Shown: positions 1 to 8,239, counted from the stretch's first letter. The stretch: DNA of 64,000 nucleotides from UBA4732 sp002404095 (GCA_036783645.1 DAIPWT010000017.1:6985-70984), one strand, 5' to 3'. Numbers and translations: made by a program. The notes: generated from the letters alone by a model not told the origin.

Positions 1-370
1 GCTTTACTTCGACATGTGGGAAAATGAGCAGCGGCGCATCAAAGTGGCGCCGCTACTGGGCAAGGTGGATTGTCCCTGTTGTCAGCACCGGCGCTTCGAG
101 TGGTTGGACGGCGAACACGGCTCGCAGACGACGAGCCTGTGCGGCCGCAACGCCGTGCAGGTGTCGCATCGCACCGCGTCGCGCCTCAATTTCGAGGACA
201 TGGCTCGCCAACTGGAACACATGGGCGAAGTGCATTACAATCGCTTTTTATTGAAATTCAACGCGGAAAATTGCGAATTCACCGTGTTCCCCGATGGCCG
301 CGCCATCATCAAGGGCACCGACGACGTAGACCGGGCGCGGACGTTGTATGCGAAGTATGTGGGGCATTGA
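1..370 (+). CDS. ThiF/MoeB-family adenylyltransferase, 3' end only
   Basis: The reading frame is open at the left edge of the window and ends at 370, so only about the last 122 residues are present. The C-terminal pattern LYFDMWEN, then CPCC, CGRNAVQV, a Phe/Asn-rich stretch and FPDGRAIIKGT followed by LYAKYVGH matches the end of ThiF/MoeB/E1-like enzymes, which adenylate the C-terminal glycine of small sulfur-carrier proteins such as ThiS or MoaD. CPCC supplies the second half of the usual Zn-binding cysteine pairs. The ATP-binding and catalytic parts lie outside the window. A cysteine desulfurase 1.3 kb downstream is a plausible sulfur donor, but that link is inferred from proximity. Confidence 0.8.
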   Translation, partial: LYFDMWENEQRRIKVAPLLGKVDCPCCQHRRFEWLDGEHGSQTTSLCGRNAVQVSHRTASRLNFEDMARQLEHMGEVHYNRFLLKFNAENCEFTVFPDGRAIIKGTDDVDRARTLYAKYVGH

Positions 371-410
371 GTAGTGGGCGACGGACGCGGCGTGGTAGAA
401 TAATTCATAT

Positions 411-420
411 AAAGGAGGTG
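411..420 (+). promoter_or_regulatory. Strong Shine-Dalgarno sequence for the antitoxin-like gene
   Basis: AAAGGAGGTG lies 5 nt before the ATG at 426. It is close to a full anti-16S complement. Most genes in this window have weaker sites or none, so translation of the first TA gene is probably strong. This supports the start at 426. Confidence 0.7.
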
Positions 421-425
421 TTGCC

Positions 426-737
426 ATGTCAGATTTGATCCTGACCGAAGAGCAAGCCAAAATCGTTGCCGCGTCGTTCGACTTCGTGATAGTCCGCGAT
501 GCGGGGGGAAGGGTGTTGGGGCACATTGAGCCGAAGCTCACCACGGAACAGATCGCTGAGTTGAAACGTCGCGCCCGCTCTCCTGGGCCCTGGTTTACTG
601 GCGCGCAGGTTCAAGCCCGTCTGCTCGCGCTGCAGGAAGAATGGGATCGCACCGGCGGCTTCGACGAAGTCCAAATGAAGGAGTTTCTCGCGCATCTCGA
701 CACGGCGGACCCCGGCCACATGCGAAATAAAGGATAA
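426..737 (+). CDS. Putative antitoxin-like hypothetical protein
   Basis: A 103-residue protein of unknown family. It begins MSDLILTEEQAKIV, has a short beta-like stretch (FDFVIVRD...GRVLGHIEPKLT) and then a charged helical region. It carries no recognised catalytic motif. It stops 5 bp before a RelE/ParE-like reading frame, and the size, order and spacing are those of a type II antitoxin-toxin pair, so an antitoxin role is inferred from context. The start is fixed by a near-perfect Shine-Dalgarno sequence. It could instead be an unrelated small protein. Confidence 0.5.
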   Translation: MSDLILTEEQAKIVAASFDFVIVRDAGGRVLGHIEPKLTTEQIAELKRRARSPGPWFTGAQVQARLLALQEEWDRTGGFDEVQMKEFLAHLDTADPGHMRNKG

Positions 738-742
738 GCAGG

Positions 743-1000
743 ATGTCTTATTCCGTAGATTGGTCCGACGATGCGCGCGATCAACTCGCCGCGACTTGGC
801 TCCGGCCGCTCGCATCGCGGCAGGCGATCACTTCGGCGCAGAACCAGATCGACCGGCTTCTGGCGGCCGACCCGCTGCGTCATGCCGTCTCTGCCGTTGA
901 GGGACTCTACTCTTCCGACGTGGCGCCGCTCCGGGCGCAATAGGAGATTTCCGACGCGGAGCGGATTGTAACGGTCGTCGCAATCCGCTGGCGTCCTTGA
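743..1000 (+). pseudogene. RelE/ParE-like toxin interrupted by an in-frame TAG
   Basis: The frame opens at ATG 743 (MSYSVDWSDDARDQLA) and reads through a helix ending in AIDRLLAADP-like sequence to LYSSDVAPLRAQ, then hits TAG at 941-943. The same frame continues for 18 more codons as EISDAERIVTVVAIRWRP to TGA at 998-1000, which is the normal C-terminal beta-strand ending of RelE/ParE toxins (usually a Tyr-Glu-Ile core). A single TAC or TAT to TAG change therefore truncates the toxin and removes its last strand. The upstream neighbour is the presumed antitoxin. Family assignment is by pattern. Loss of toxicity is inferred. Confidence 0.6.
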
Positions 1001-1025
1001 TACCATCCCGCAAAGGAGCTAGGCC

Positions 1026-1640
1026 ATGAGTAGTGCCGTCGCCGCCCCTCCCGTTCCGGTTGTTAGTCAAACCCCGGCGTTGTCGTTCCACCGCTTTACG
1101 GTCGAGCAGTATCACGCCATGATCGACGCCGGTATTTTGAAGGATGGGGAGCGGTGCGAACTATTGGAAGGATGGATCATCGACAAAATGACTATCAACC
1201 CTCCCCATGCCACTTGTATTGCGCTCGCCCAGACTTATCTGCTATCCAAGCTGCCATCGGATTGGACGCTGCGAATCCAGTTGCCCATTACGCTGGCGAC
1301 CGGCGAGCCTGAGCCAGACCTGCTTATTGCCCGTGGGCCGGTTCGCCGCTATGGTCAAAGCCATCCGACGCCGAAGGAGATTGGCTTGCTCATCGAAGTC
1401 GCCGACTCATCGCTTGACATCGACCGGGAATTCAAGAGCCTCGTCTACGCCCGGGCCGAAATTCAAATCTACTGGATCATTAACCTGATCGATTCGCGCG
1501 TCGAGGTCTTTACCGATCCGATAGGGGGTAAATCCCCCGCCTATCGAAAGCACCGCAACTATTCGGCGACACAAGCCGTTCCGTTCGTCCTAGACGGCAA
1601 AGAAATCGCCCGCATCCCCGTCCGTGAACTATTGCCATGA
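1026..1640 (+). CDS. Uma2-family (DUF820) putative restriction endonuclease
   Basis: A 204-residue protein with the Uma2 layout: an N-terminal FTVEQYHAMIDAGIL helix, GERCELLEGWII, a HATCIALA helix, then EPEPDLLIARG, LLIEVADSS and YARAEIQIYWIIN. The Asp of PDLL and the Glu-Val of LLIEV correspond to the PD-(D/E)XK-like nuclease core, although the usual Lys is not obvious. Family members are abundant in planctomycetes and cyanobacteria and their substrate is unknown. The start at 1026 has an AAGGAG site 7 nt upstream. A second Uma2 gene lies at 49.3 kb. Confidence 0.85.
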   Translation: MSSAVAAPPVPVVSQTPALSFHRFTVEQYHAMIDAGILKDGERCELLEGWIIDKMTINPPHATCIALAQTYLLSKLPSDWTLRIQLPITLATGEPEPDLLIARGPVRRYGQSHPTPKEIGLLIEVADSSLDIDREFKSLVYARAEIQIYWIINLIDSRVEVFTDPIGGKSPAYRKHRNYSATQAVPFVLDGKEIARIPVRELLP

Positions 1641-1651
1641 GCGAGTGAGTG

Positions 1652-2794
1652 ATGATCTATCTCGACAATGCCGCTACCAGTTATCCGAAACCCGAGGCCG
1701 TCTACCAGGCGCTCGACGCTTTTGCGCGTACCAGTCTCGCCAACCCCGGCCGCGCCGGCCACAAGATGGCCCTCGCCGCCGAACGCGCTCTCGACGACTG
1801 CCGGCACTTGCTCAACCAGCTCTTTCACGGCAAGGGGCCGGAACGCTTCGCCTTCACTCTCAACTGCACCGACGCCCTTAACATGGCCTTCAAGGGCGTC
1901 CTCGACGAAGGCGATCACATAATAACCAGCGACTTGGAACACAACAGCGTTAGCCGGCCGTTGCGCGCCATGGAAAAGGACGGCCGCATCAGCCTTACGC
2001 GCATCAAGGCCGACTCCGACGGCTACCTCAACCCCGACGACGTGCGGCGGGCGCTTACGCCGCGCACCCGGCTTGTCGCGCTGACGCACGCCAGCAACGT
2101 CCTCGGCACGGTCCAGCCGATCGCCGAGATCGGCCGTATTGTGCGCGAACACGATCTTTTATTTCTGGTAGACGCCGCCCAGACGGCGGGCGTCGCGCCC
2201 ATCGACGTGCAAGAAATGAACATCGACCTACTTGCCTTTCCCGGCCACAAGTCGCTTCTCGGGCCGACGGGAACCGGGGCGCTCTACGTTGGGCCTCGCA
2301 TCACGCCGCGGGCCTGGCGTGAAGGCGGCACCGGCGGCGACTCCGCCAGCGAGACGCAGCCGCGTGAATTGCCCCACTTCCTCGAAGGAGGTACGCCCAA
2401 CGTCCTCGGCGTGGCGGGGCTGGCGGCGGGCATTCGTTACGTCCAGGCCCAGGGCGTGGAACAAATTCACGCCCGTGAGAATGAGTTGATCGAACGACTC
2501 CGCCTGCGCCTTGAGGCAATAGACGGCGTCACCGTGTACGGCGGGCGCGACGCTTCGCGGCGCGTGAGTACGCTGAGTTTCAGCGCGGAGGCTCTGCCGG
2601 CGGCGGAGCTTGCCGGCGTTCTCGACCAGGCCTTCGACGTGGCAGTGCGACCGGGGCTTCACTGTTCCCCGTACATCCATCGCGCCTTGGGTACGCTCCC
2701 CGCGGGAGGAACGGTTCGGGTCAGCACCGGCCCGTTCAACACCGCCGCCGACGTAGACGCGCTGGCGTCGGCGCTAACGGAAATCCTCGGCTAA
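1652..2794 (+). CDS. Class V aminotransferase, cysteine desulfurase type
   Basis: A 380-residue PLP enzyme of the NifS/SufS/CsdA fold. Visible marks are MIYLDNAATSYPKP at the N-terminus, the Asn-His segment DLEHNSVSRP, the cofactor Asp in FLVDAAQTAG, the Schiff-base Lys in FPGHKSLLGPTG and the persulfide Cys in RPGLHCSPYIH near residue 330. Such enzymes remove sulfur from cysteine as enzyme-bound persulfide for Fe-S clusters or sulfur carriers. ATG 1652 is preferred over GTG 1649 because it directly precedes the conserved IYLDNAAT. The gene starts 11 bp after the Uma2 stop. A ThiF/MoeB homologue is nearby. Confidence 0.9.
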   Translation: MIYLDNAATSYPKPEAVYQALDAFARTSLANPGRAGHKMALAAERALDDCRHLLNQLFHGKGPERFAFTLNCTDALNMAFKGVLDEGDHIITSDLEHNSVSRPLRAMEKDGRISLTRIKADSDGYLNPDDVRRALTPRTRLVALTHASNVLGTVQPIAEIGRIVREHDLLFLVDAAQTAGVAPIDVQEMNIDLLAFPGHKSLLGPTGTGALYVGPRITPRAWREGGTGGDSASETQPRELPHFLEGGTPNVLGVAGLAAGIRYVQAQGVEQIHARENELIERLRLRLEAIDGVTVYGGRDASRRVSTLSFSAEALPAAELAGVLDQAFDVAVRPGLHCSPYIHRALGTLPAGGTVRVSTGPFNTAADVDALASALTEILG

Positions 2795-2906
2795 TATCAG
2801 TTCTCTCCCGTGCGGCGAATTTTCCTCTTGGCGGCGAAGGCCGGTATGGGGATAGTAGGGTAGAACCCGGCGCGTGAGTCGCGCCTTTCATCGGAGAATC
2901 CCGAAA

Positions 2907-3401
2907 ATGTATAAGACGAGTCGCCGCCCGTTCCCGATTGCCGTGACGGTACTGCTGGCCGGCCTAACGGCGCTTGCCGGTCGCTCGACCGCCTTGGCCG
3001 CCCCCCTCAAATCCGATTCCGTCGTCAAAGCGACCGCCGTCGCCGAGAAACCGGACGCCGACGGCAAACAGGTCGTCACCCTGACGCTGGCCATCGACAA
3101 AGGCTGGCACCTCTATGCCAACCCCGTTGGCTCAGAAGACTTCGCCTCCGTGCAGACCGTCGTGAAGGTGAAAGCCAAGGGGGCGCTCGACAATGTGAAG
3201 GTCGCTTATCCGGCCGGGAAAGAAGTAAAAGACGCCACCCTTGGCGCCTACAAAGTGTACGAGGACAAGGCGACGATCACCATCACGGCCAACCGCGCCA
3301 AGGGTGATGACAGTCCGCTGGAATTGACCGTCAAAGTGCAGGCGTGCAACGAAAAGACGTGCCTGCTGCCGTCGGAAGTTAAACTGACGGCGGCGCCTTA
3401 A
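2907..3401 (+). CDS. Secreted DsbD N-terminal-domain protein
   Basis: A 164-residue exported protein. A signal peptide (RRPFPIAVTVLLAGLTALAG, cleavage around ALAA) leads into an immunoglobulin-like domain with KGWHLYANPVGS and, near the C-terminus, QACNEKTCLLPSEV. The paired Cys and the WHLYAN motif match the periplasmic alpha domain of DsbD, which passes electrons to periplasmic disulfide proteins. Here the domain stands alone, without the membrane core or the thioredoxin domain. ATG 2907 is chosen because the signal peptide begins there. The in-frame start at 2874 would add an untypical 11-residue leader. The next gene downstream also has a thioredoxin fold. Confidence 0.75.
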   Translation: MYKTSRRPFPIAVTVLLAGLTALAGRSTALAAPLKSDSVVKATAVAEKPDADGKQVVTLTLAIDKGWHLYANPVGSEDFASVQTVVKVKAKGALDNVKVAYPAGKEVKDATLGAYKVYEDKATITITANRAKGDDSPLELTVKVQACNEKTCLLPSEVKLTAAP

Positions 3402-3415
3402 TCACCGCCCCCGCC

Positions 3416-3480
3416 CGTTTAGCCGCGGCCCGAAGGGGAGCGCGTAGCCTACGCGCTCCCCTTCGGGTCGCGGCTAAACG
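3416..3480. repeat. REP/BIME palindrome, family A
   Basis: Two inverted arms of about 28 bp. The left arm starts cgtttagccgcggcccgaag and the right arm ends gggtcgcggctaaacg, with a very short loop. The same arm recurs at 10685, 40032 and 59290. It lies between two co-directional genes, just after the DsbD-N stop, so it may also end transcription. Confidence 0.85.
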
Positions 3481-3510
3481 AAGATATTTCCCACTTCAAG
3501 GATTTGCCCC

Positions 3511-5466
3511 ATGACCTGTGCGACGACGGCGTTCCTCCTACTGGCGGCGTCGGTCGCCGCCGCCGATAAGCCCACGAACCACCTGGCCGGTGAAACAAGT
3601 CCCTACCTCCTTCAGCACTCTCACAATCCCGTGGATTGGTATCCTTGGGGCGACGAGGCGTTCGCAAAAGCGAAAAAAGAGGGCAAGCTCGTCTTCCTCT
3701 CCATTGGCTATAGCTCGTGCCATTGGTGTCACGTCATGGAGCGCGAGTCGTTTGAGAATCAAGATGTAGCCGATCTTTTTAATCGTGATTTCGTGTGCAT
3801 CAAAGTGGACCGCGAGGAACGGCCCGACATCGACAATGTCTATATCACATCGCTGACCGCGATGCGTCGGCCGGGCGGCTGGCCGTTGTCGCTGTTCCTT
3901 ACCGCCGACGGCAAACCGATCTACGGCGGCACCTACTTCCCGCCCGACGACCGCGAAAAAGACGGCAGCACGTTTCCCGGCCTCAAGACACTCATCAAAG
4001 CGGTGAAGAAACTCCACGATGAGAAGCCAAAGGAGTTTCAGCAACAGGCCGACGACGTGGCCGGACGGACCACCGACCTACTGGCCGGCCTCGCTCGCGG
4101 CGTCGGCCTCGTCACACTTGACCGCGATCTTGTCGCCGGGACGGTGGACGCCTTGAAGGAGCAGTTCGACCACACTTACGGCGGCTTCGGTTCCGCAGAG
4201 CGCAACTTCCGCGGCCCGAAGTTTCCGATGCCGCCCGCGCTGCTCCTCCTCCAGCACGAAGCCGGCCGCAATCGTAGGGGCGGGGTTACCCCGCCCCTAC
4301 CAGATGAGATGGTCCAGATCACGCTCGACCACATGGCCCGCGGCGGCATCTATGACCACCTCGGCGGCGGTTTTCACCGCTACAGCACCGAGCGCACATG
4401 GACCACGCCGCACTTCGAGAAAATGCTCTACGACAACGCCCAGCTTTTGGAGGTGTACGCGAGCGCCTACGAGTCCGCCAAGAATCCGGCCTATCAGCGC
4501 GTGCTGCGGCAAACGCTGGCCTTCGTCGAACGCGAAATGACCGATCCGAATGGGGGCTTTTACTCCGCCCTGGACGCCGACGCGGACGGCGAGGAAGGCC
4601 GGTTCTACGTCTGGACCGATAAGGAGATCAATGCGGCGCTGGCCGACAAGGACGACGCGGCCTTGTTCAAAAAAGTCTACGGCGCCGACGGCGAACCGAA
4701 CTTCGAGTCGAAGCGCATTCTCGTATTGCCGATGACATTGGCGGATCGGGCGAAGGAACTCAAGACGACCGAAGATCAGCTCGAAACGCGACTGGCTCCC
4801 TTGCGTCAAAAGCTGTTTGACGTGCGCGCCAAGCGGCCGCGGCCGTTTCTGGACACGAAGATTCTGACCGCTTGGAACGGTGAAATGATCGCCGGCGCAG
4901 CGACGGCGGGCCAGGCGTTGGACGACAAGAAGCCCATCGAAACCGCCGCCCGCGCCGCCGACTTCCTTCTTTCGCACATGCGCACCAAGGACGGCCGTTT
5001 GTTGCGCACCTACGGCGCCGCTCCGGGTCAGAAAGCGGCGGCCCGTCTTAAAGGCTACCTTGACGACTATGCCTATCTCGTGCATGGGTTATTATGTCTG
5101 CACGACGCGACCGGCGATAAGCGCTGGCTGGATGAGGCGAAGTCGTTGACCGACGTGATGATTCAGGTTCACGGCGACAAGGACGCCGGCGGCTTTTTCT
5201 ACACGGCGAACGATGCGGAGAAGTTGTTCGCCCGCGCCAAGGACCAGTACGACGGCGCCCAGCCCAGCGGCAACAGCGTCGCGGCCCGAAATCTGGTGCG
5301 CTTGTGGGTCAAAACCGGAGAGGAAAAGTACGCGAAGGAAGCGGAGCGGACGTTCAAGGCGCTGGCCGTGGCGCTGAAAAGCAACCCAGCCAGCCTACCT
5401 GCATTAGCGGATGCTCTGGCGCTGTATCTCGACGCCAAGGAAAAGAAAACCCCTCACAAGCCCTGA
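3511..5466 (+). CDS. Exported YyaL/DUF255 thioredoxin-domain protein with in-frame REP
   Basis: A 651-residue protein: a short signal peptide (TTAFLLLAASVAAA), a DUF255 thioredoxin-like domain with HNPVDWYPWG and the active-site motif CHWCHVM, then a long (alpha/alpha) barrel similar to N-acylglucosamine epimerases with GGIYDHLGGGFHRY and HFEKMLYDNAQLL. Homologues include bacterial YyaL and animal SPATA20. Their function is not settled. Residues about 255-263 (RRGGVTPPL) are encoded by a perfect 27-bp REP hairpin at 4274-4300 that adds nine codons between conserved blocks. The start has AAGGA 9 nt upstream. The stop lies inside the next REP palindrome. Confidence 0.85.
   Translation: MTCATTAFLLLAASVAAADKPTNHLAGETSPYLLQHSHNPVDWYPWGDEAFAKAKKEGKLVFLSIGYSSCHWCHVMERESFENQDVADLFNRDFVCIKVDREERPDIDNVYITSLTAMRRPGGWPLSLFLTADGKPIYGGTYFPPDDREKDGSTFPGLKTLIKAVKKLHDEKPKEFQQQADDVAGRTTDLLAGLARGVGLVTLDRDLVAGTVDALKEQFDHTYGGFGSAERNFRGPKFPMPPALLLLQHEAGRNRRGGVTPPLPDEMVQITLDHMARGGIYDHLGGGFHRYSTERTWTTPHFEKMLYDNAQLLEVYASAYESAKNPAYQRVLRQTLAFVEREMTDPNGGFYSALDADADGEEGRFYVWTDKEINAALADKDDAALFKKVYGADGEPNFESKRILVLPMTLADRAKELKTTEDQLETRLAPLRQKLFDVRAKRPRPFLDTKILTAWNGEMIAGAATAGQALDDKKPIETAARAADFLLSHMRTKDGRLLRTYGAAPGQKAAARLKGYLDDYAYLVHGLLCLHDATGDKRWLDEAKSLTDVMIQVHGDKDAGGFFYTANDAEKLFARAKDQYDGAQPSGNSVAARNLVRLWVKTGEEKYAKEAERTFKALAVALKSNPASLPALADALALYLDAKEKKTPHKP
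4274..4300. repeat. Single REP hairpin inserted in frame in a CDS
   Basis: A perfect palindrome starting GTAGGGGCGGGG with a TTA-type loop, framed as GTAG...CTAC. It is 27 bp, so the reading frame is kept. The same hairpin occurs as an inverted pair in the intergenic element at 23680-23734. Confidence 0.85.
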
Positions 5467-5516
5467 GCGCAAGCGAGGGGTTTTCGCTTCACCCCTCGCT
5501 TGCGCTCAGGGCTTGT
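5456..5516. repeat. REP/BIME palindrome, family B
   Basis: Inverted arms acaagccctgagcgcaagcg and its complement, about 26 bp each with a 9-bp loop. The left arm overlaps the last codons and stop of the YyaL-like gene. The right arm ends 12 bp before the stop of the convergent gene at 5529. The position suits a bidirectional terminator. The second copy is at 8158. Confidence 0.85.
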
Positions 5517-5528
5517 AAAAGTTGTTAC

Positions 5529-6857
5529 TCACTTCTTGTCAGCGGCCGACGGCGTGACATATTCGACCGTCGCCGCCTTGCGGAACGCCTCGAAGGTCAT
5601 CTTGCCGGCGCCTACTTCGTCCAGCAGTTTCTTCGACGCGGTGACGACCAGCTTACTCGGCAGCGCCGGCGGCGCCGCTGGCTGCGCCTTCGCCGCGGGC
5701 AAGGCGCCGGCCAGCGTCGCGGCCATTTTCGACAGGCTCCCTACCTTCTGCATAGCTTTCCGGGAAGCCTCGTTGTCGCCCGCCGATTCGTACCCCTTTG
5801 CCAGATGAAGGAAGAGTTGGGCGGTCGTCAAAACGCTGGCAGCGTCCTCCGGGCTTAGTTCCCTTTTAGCATCAAACGCCTTTTGGAGTAGCTCTTGGGT
5901 GTTTTTATAGGCGATAATCGCCGCCGGGTAGTTCTGCTGCTTCACGTGCAGGTCGCTCAATGTCATCCTGTTGCGAACTTCGGTCAACCACGCCGCATCG
6001 TCTTCGGGCGCCCCTGCCGGGCGGGGCGATCCAGACGGCGGCGGCGTGTGCCCGCCGGATGCGATGTATGGCGACCCCCCCGTAACACCAGGCACCCCGG
6101 TTCCGCCGGGAAAGGAGCCACCAGGCGGCATCCCCGCTGGAGCGCCCAACATAGGTGTATAGATAAGTTGAGGGTGCAAGATGCCATTCGCGGCATCGTC
6201 TCGAAAGGTGACGGCGACCGTGATCCGCTCGCCCTCCGCCAGCCTGGTGAAGTGCTTGCCGTTGTCGGCCAGCACCTTGAGAATGACATCGGCCAGCGGC
6301 GGCGGTTCGTTGACGGAAGTCCCATCGGGTTCCACCGTTTCTCCGCGCAGTTCCTTGCGGGCGCGATCCCACGCGCTGAGCGGTATCCTGTGGACAACAC
6401 CGACGGTCGTTCCAGGAAGCGGATTGCTCGGGGGCGGCGGCAGGGTCGCCGTGTAGACGACGCCATAGTCCTTTAGGTACACTCCCTCCGGGTGCGGCGC
6501 GGGCTGGTCCGCCGGAACAAACGACCCCGCCATTCCATTGGTGCTGTTATCTCCCATGCTGGACTCGGTGATTTGTGCGGGCCCTATCAGCGGGTAGTAT
6601 CGAACCCCACGATACGGCGTCAGGGTCTTGTGGCTGGGAAAGCCGTAGGCGTCTGCAAGGCCGTTGGCCAGCAACCGCCGTAGGATTTCCACCTCTTCTT
6701 GTATGTCGCCGGCCAAGACAACAGCAACATATTTCGTATCGCTGCCGATTTCTACTTTGGGGGCAACGGCTGGCGACGCCGGCTGGGCCAGCGCGGTCAC
6801 CGTCCCGAAGACGGCGTAGGCCAGCGCCGTAGCCAACCCCATGCAAGTACGCTTCAC
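5529..6857 (-). CDS. Secreted hypothetical protein encoded with an ECF sigma/anti-sigma pair
   Basis: A 442-residue protein with a signal peptide (ATALAYAVFGTVTALAQP) and no recognised enzyme motif. The middle is Pro/Gly-rich (residues about 260-300). The C-terminal third is helical, with a TPR-like stretch (LHVKQQNYPAAIIAYKNTQELL and GYESAGDNEASRKAM), so protein binding is possible. The GTG start at 6857 overlaps the anti-sigma stop by 4 nt. ATG 6842 is an alternative that would still leave a signal peptide. As last gene of a sigma/anti-sigma operon it is probably co-expressed and may be part of the signalling output. This is inference only. Confidence 0.7.
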   Translation of the reverse strand: MKRTCMGLATALAYAVFGTVTALAQPASPAVAPKVEIGSDTKYVAVVLAGDIQEEVEILRRLLANGLADAYGFPSHKTLTPYRGVRYYPLIGPAQITESSMGDNSTNGMAGSFVPADQPAPHPEGVYLKDYGVVYTATLPPPPSNPLPGTTVGVVHRIPLSAWDRARKELRGETVEPDGTSVNEPPPLADVILKVLADNGKHFTRLAEGERITVAVTFRDDAANGILHPQLIYTPMLGAPAGMPPGGSFPGGTGVPGVTGGSPYIASGGHTPPPSGSPRPAGAPEDDAAWLTEVRNRMTLSDLHVKQQNYPAAIIAYKNTQELLQKAFDAKRELSPEDAASVLTTAQLFLHLAKGYESAGDNEASRKAMQKVGSLSKMAATLAGALPAAKAQPAAPPALPSKLVVTASKKLLDEVGAGKMTFEAFRKAATVEYVTPSAADKK

Positions 6858-7513
6858 GGTCTGCCTCCTTTATGGCTAGGAAATTGGGCTGTATACAGGG
6901 CGTCAAAGTCGCGTTCCACGGCGCCGAAGCGCTGGGCGGATTGGCCTTGCCAATCCTTAATTTGCTGTCGCAAATGGGCAATTTCTCGTTCGCGTTGGTA
7001 GTCGCGGTCGCGGTCGTCCTCGGCCAGGGCTTGCGTCAACTCGCTTAGGACGCGCAGACGATCTTCAATGGAGGACAAGTCGCGCGGCGCCGCCGCAACG
7101 ATGGGCGGGACTGGCGAGCCGGGGGCGTCAGCCCCCGGAGTCGGGATAGGGACCGACGCCGATCCCCAGCGGACCACCATTTCGGAGCTTCTAACATGGA
7201 TTTCCAGGCGCGTCAAAGCCGTCACGGCGATCAGGGCGACGGCGGCCGCGCAAGCCGCAAGGCCGATGCGCCGCCAACGCCGGGTTCGCCGCGCTTGCCG
7301 CTCGGCGGCCACGCGGTACAGGGCCGGCGCGTCCACGCGAACTTCGGGCGCCGGCGCCGCGGTCAGTAAGTGACGTACCTGACGCAACGCGGCAGCTTCC
7401 CGCCGGCACTCCGGGCAGCCGTTGATGTGGATTTCCATCTGATCTTGTACTGCCGGCGTCAGTCCGCCGTAAACAAACTCCGGCAAGGCGACGCGAACCT
7501 GGGCACAATTCAT
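6854..7513 (-). CDS. Zinc-finger anti-sigma factor, membrane-anchored
   Basis: A 219-residue protein. The N-terminal zinc-binding anti-sigma domain has the pattern His29-x3-Cys33-x2-Cys36 (HINGCPEC), followed by a single membrane helix around 84-103 (IGLAACAAAVALIAVTALT) and an outer Pro-rich linker plus coiled coil (EDRLRVLSELTQALAEDDRD). Such proteins hold an ECF sigma factor at the membrane until a signal releases it. The start overlaps the sigma-factor stop by 4 nt (ATGA). The linker contains a perfect 20-bp hairpin at 7119-7138 encoding part of PTPGADAPGSP, which looks like an inserted REP unit. Confidence 0.85.
   Translation of the reverse strand: MNCAQVRVALPEFVYGGLTPAVQDQMEIHINGCPECRREAAALRQVRHLLTAAPAPEVRVDAPALYRVAAERQARRTRRWRRIGLAACAAAVALIAVTALTRLEIHVRSSEMVVRWGSASVPIPTPGADAPGSPVPPIVAAAPRDLSSIEDRLRVLSELTQALAEDDRDRDYQREREIAHLRQQIKDWQGQSAQRFGAVERDFDALYTAQFPSHKGGRP
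7119..7138. repeat. Perfect hairpin inside the anti-sigma linker
   Basis: An 8-bp perfect stem (ccgggggc / gcccccgg) with loop gtca, in frame in the extracytoplasmic linker of the anti-sigma gene. It resembles the single REP hairpins inserted in other genes of this window, but has no second copy here. Confidence 0.55.
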
Positions 7514-8067
7514 GGCGTGATTTCCTCGGGGCCGTAGCCTTGTTGTTCCAATCGCGTTCGCAACCGAGTCAGCGCGGCGGCGAAACGCGATTTGACGGTG
7601 CTGGCCGGCGCGCCCGTCAGACGGGCGATTTCCTCGAACGACAACTCTTCATCATGGCGCAGCGCCAGCACCACGCGCAGCGTTTCGGGCAGTTCCGCCG
7701 CGGCGCGGGCCATCAGGTCGGCCAACTCGCGCCGCCGGCACAACGTCTCGGCCGGCGCCGCCGGATCGACCGGCTCGGCTTCCATAAACGGCGCCGGATC
7801 GCGGCGTCGTCGGCCTGCATCACGCGCCACGTTCAGAGCGATGCGGAACAACCAACCCGGAAACGCCCCGGTCTCGCGGTAGCGCGGCCCCGACTGGTAG
7901 ACGCGCAGGAACACCTCTTGGCACTGATCCTGTACCAAATCGGCCCGGCCGCTGTAGCGAAGCAGAAAGCGCGCGACGGGCCGGCGCCAGCGTTCGACGA
8001 TGGCCTCAAAGGCCGCGCCGTCGCCGCGGCGCCAGCGCTCCATCCAGTCGGCGTCTTGCGTGCCCAT
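7510..8067 (-). CDS. ECF-type RNA polymerase sigma factor
   Basis: A 185-residue sigma-70 family protein with region 2 (FEAIVERWRRPVARFLLRY, DLVQDQCQEVFLRVYQ, FPGWLFRIALNVARD) and region 4 (LPETLRVVLALRHDEELSFEEIARLTGAPASTVKSRFAAALTRL in pieces). It lacks regions 1 and 3, as ECF factors do. It directs transcription of a small regulon when its anti-sigma partner, encoded next with a 4-nt overlap, releases it. The ATG at 8067 follows an AGGAGA site about 25 nt upstream and no close Shine-Dalgarno sequence. Autoregulation is usual for this class but the promoter was not identified. Confidence 0.9.
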   Translation of the reverse strand: MGTQDADWMERWRRGDGAAFEAIVERWRRPVARFLLRYSGRADLVQDQCQEVFLRVYQSGPRYRETGAFPGWLFRIALNVARDAGRRRRDPAPFMEAEPVDPAAPAETLCRRRELADLMARAAAELPETLRVVLALRHDEELSFEEIARLTGAPASTVKSRFAAALTRLRTRLEQQGYGPEEITP

Positions 8068-8157
8068 AGCGTCCCAGGCGGCCCGGCCGATCTCCTGTAA
8101 GAGGTAACGAACGGGAGGGTCGAATCGACGAAACCGTCACGAGTTTTTCGTACAAGT

Positions 8158-8239
8158 CCCGAGCGCTACAAGCCCTGAGCGCAAGCGAGGGGTGAGACGA
8201 ACCCCCCCTCGCTTGCGCTCAGGGCTTGTAGCGCTCGGG
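8158..8239. repeat. REP/BIME palindrome, family B, extended stem
   Basis: Arms cccgagcgctacaagccctg... and complement, about 33 bp each, enclosing a short loop. It shares the ccctgagcgcaagcgagggg core with the copy at 5456. It lies between two minus-strand genes, after the DUF4139 stop as read on that strand, so it may end transcription of that gene. Confidence 0.85.
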
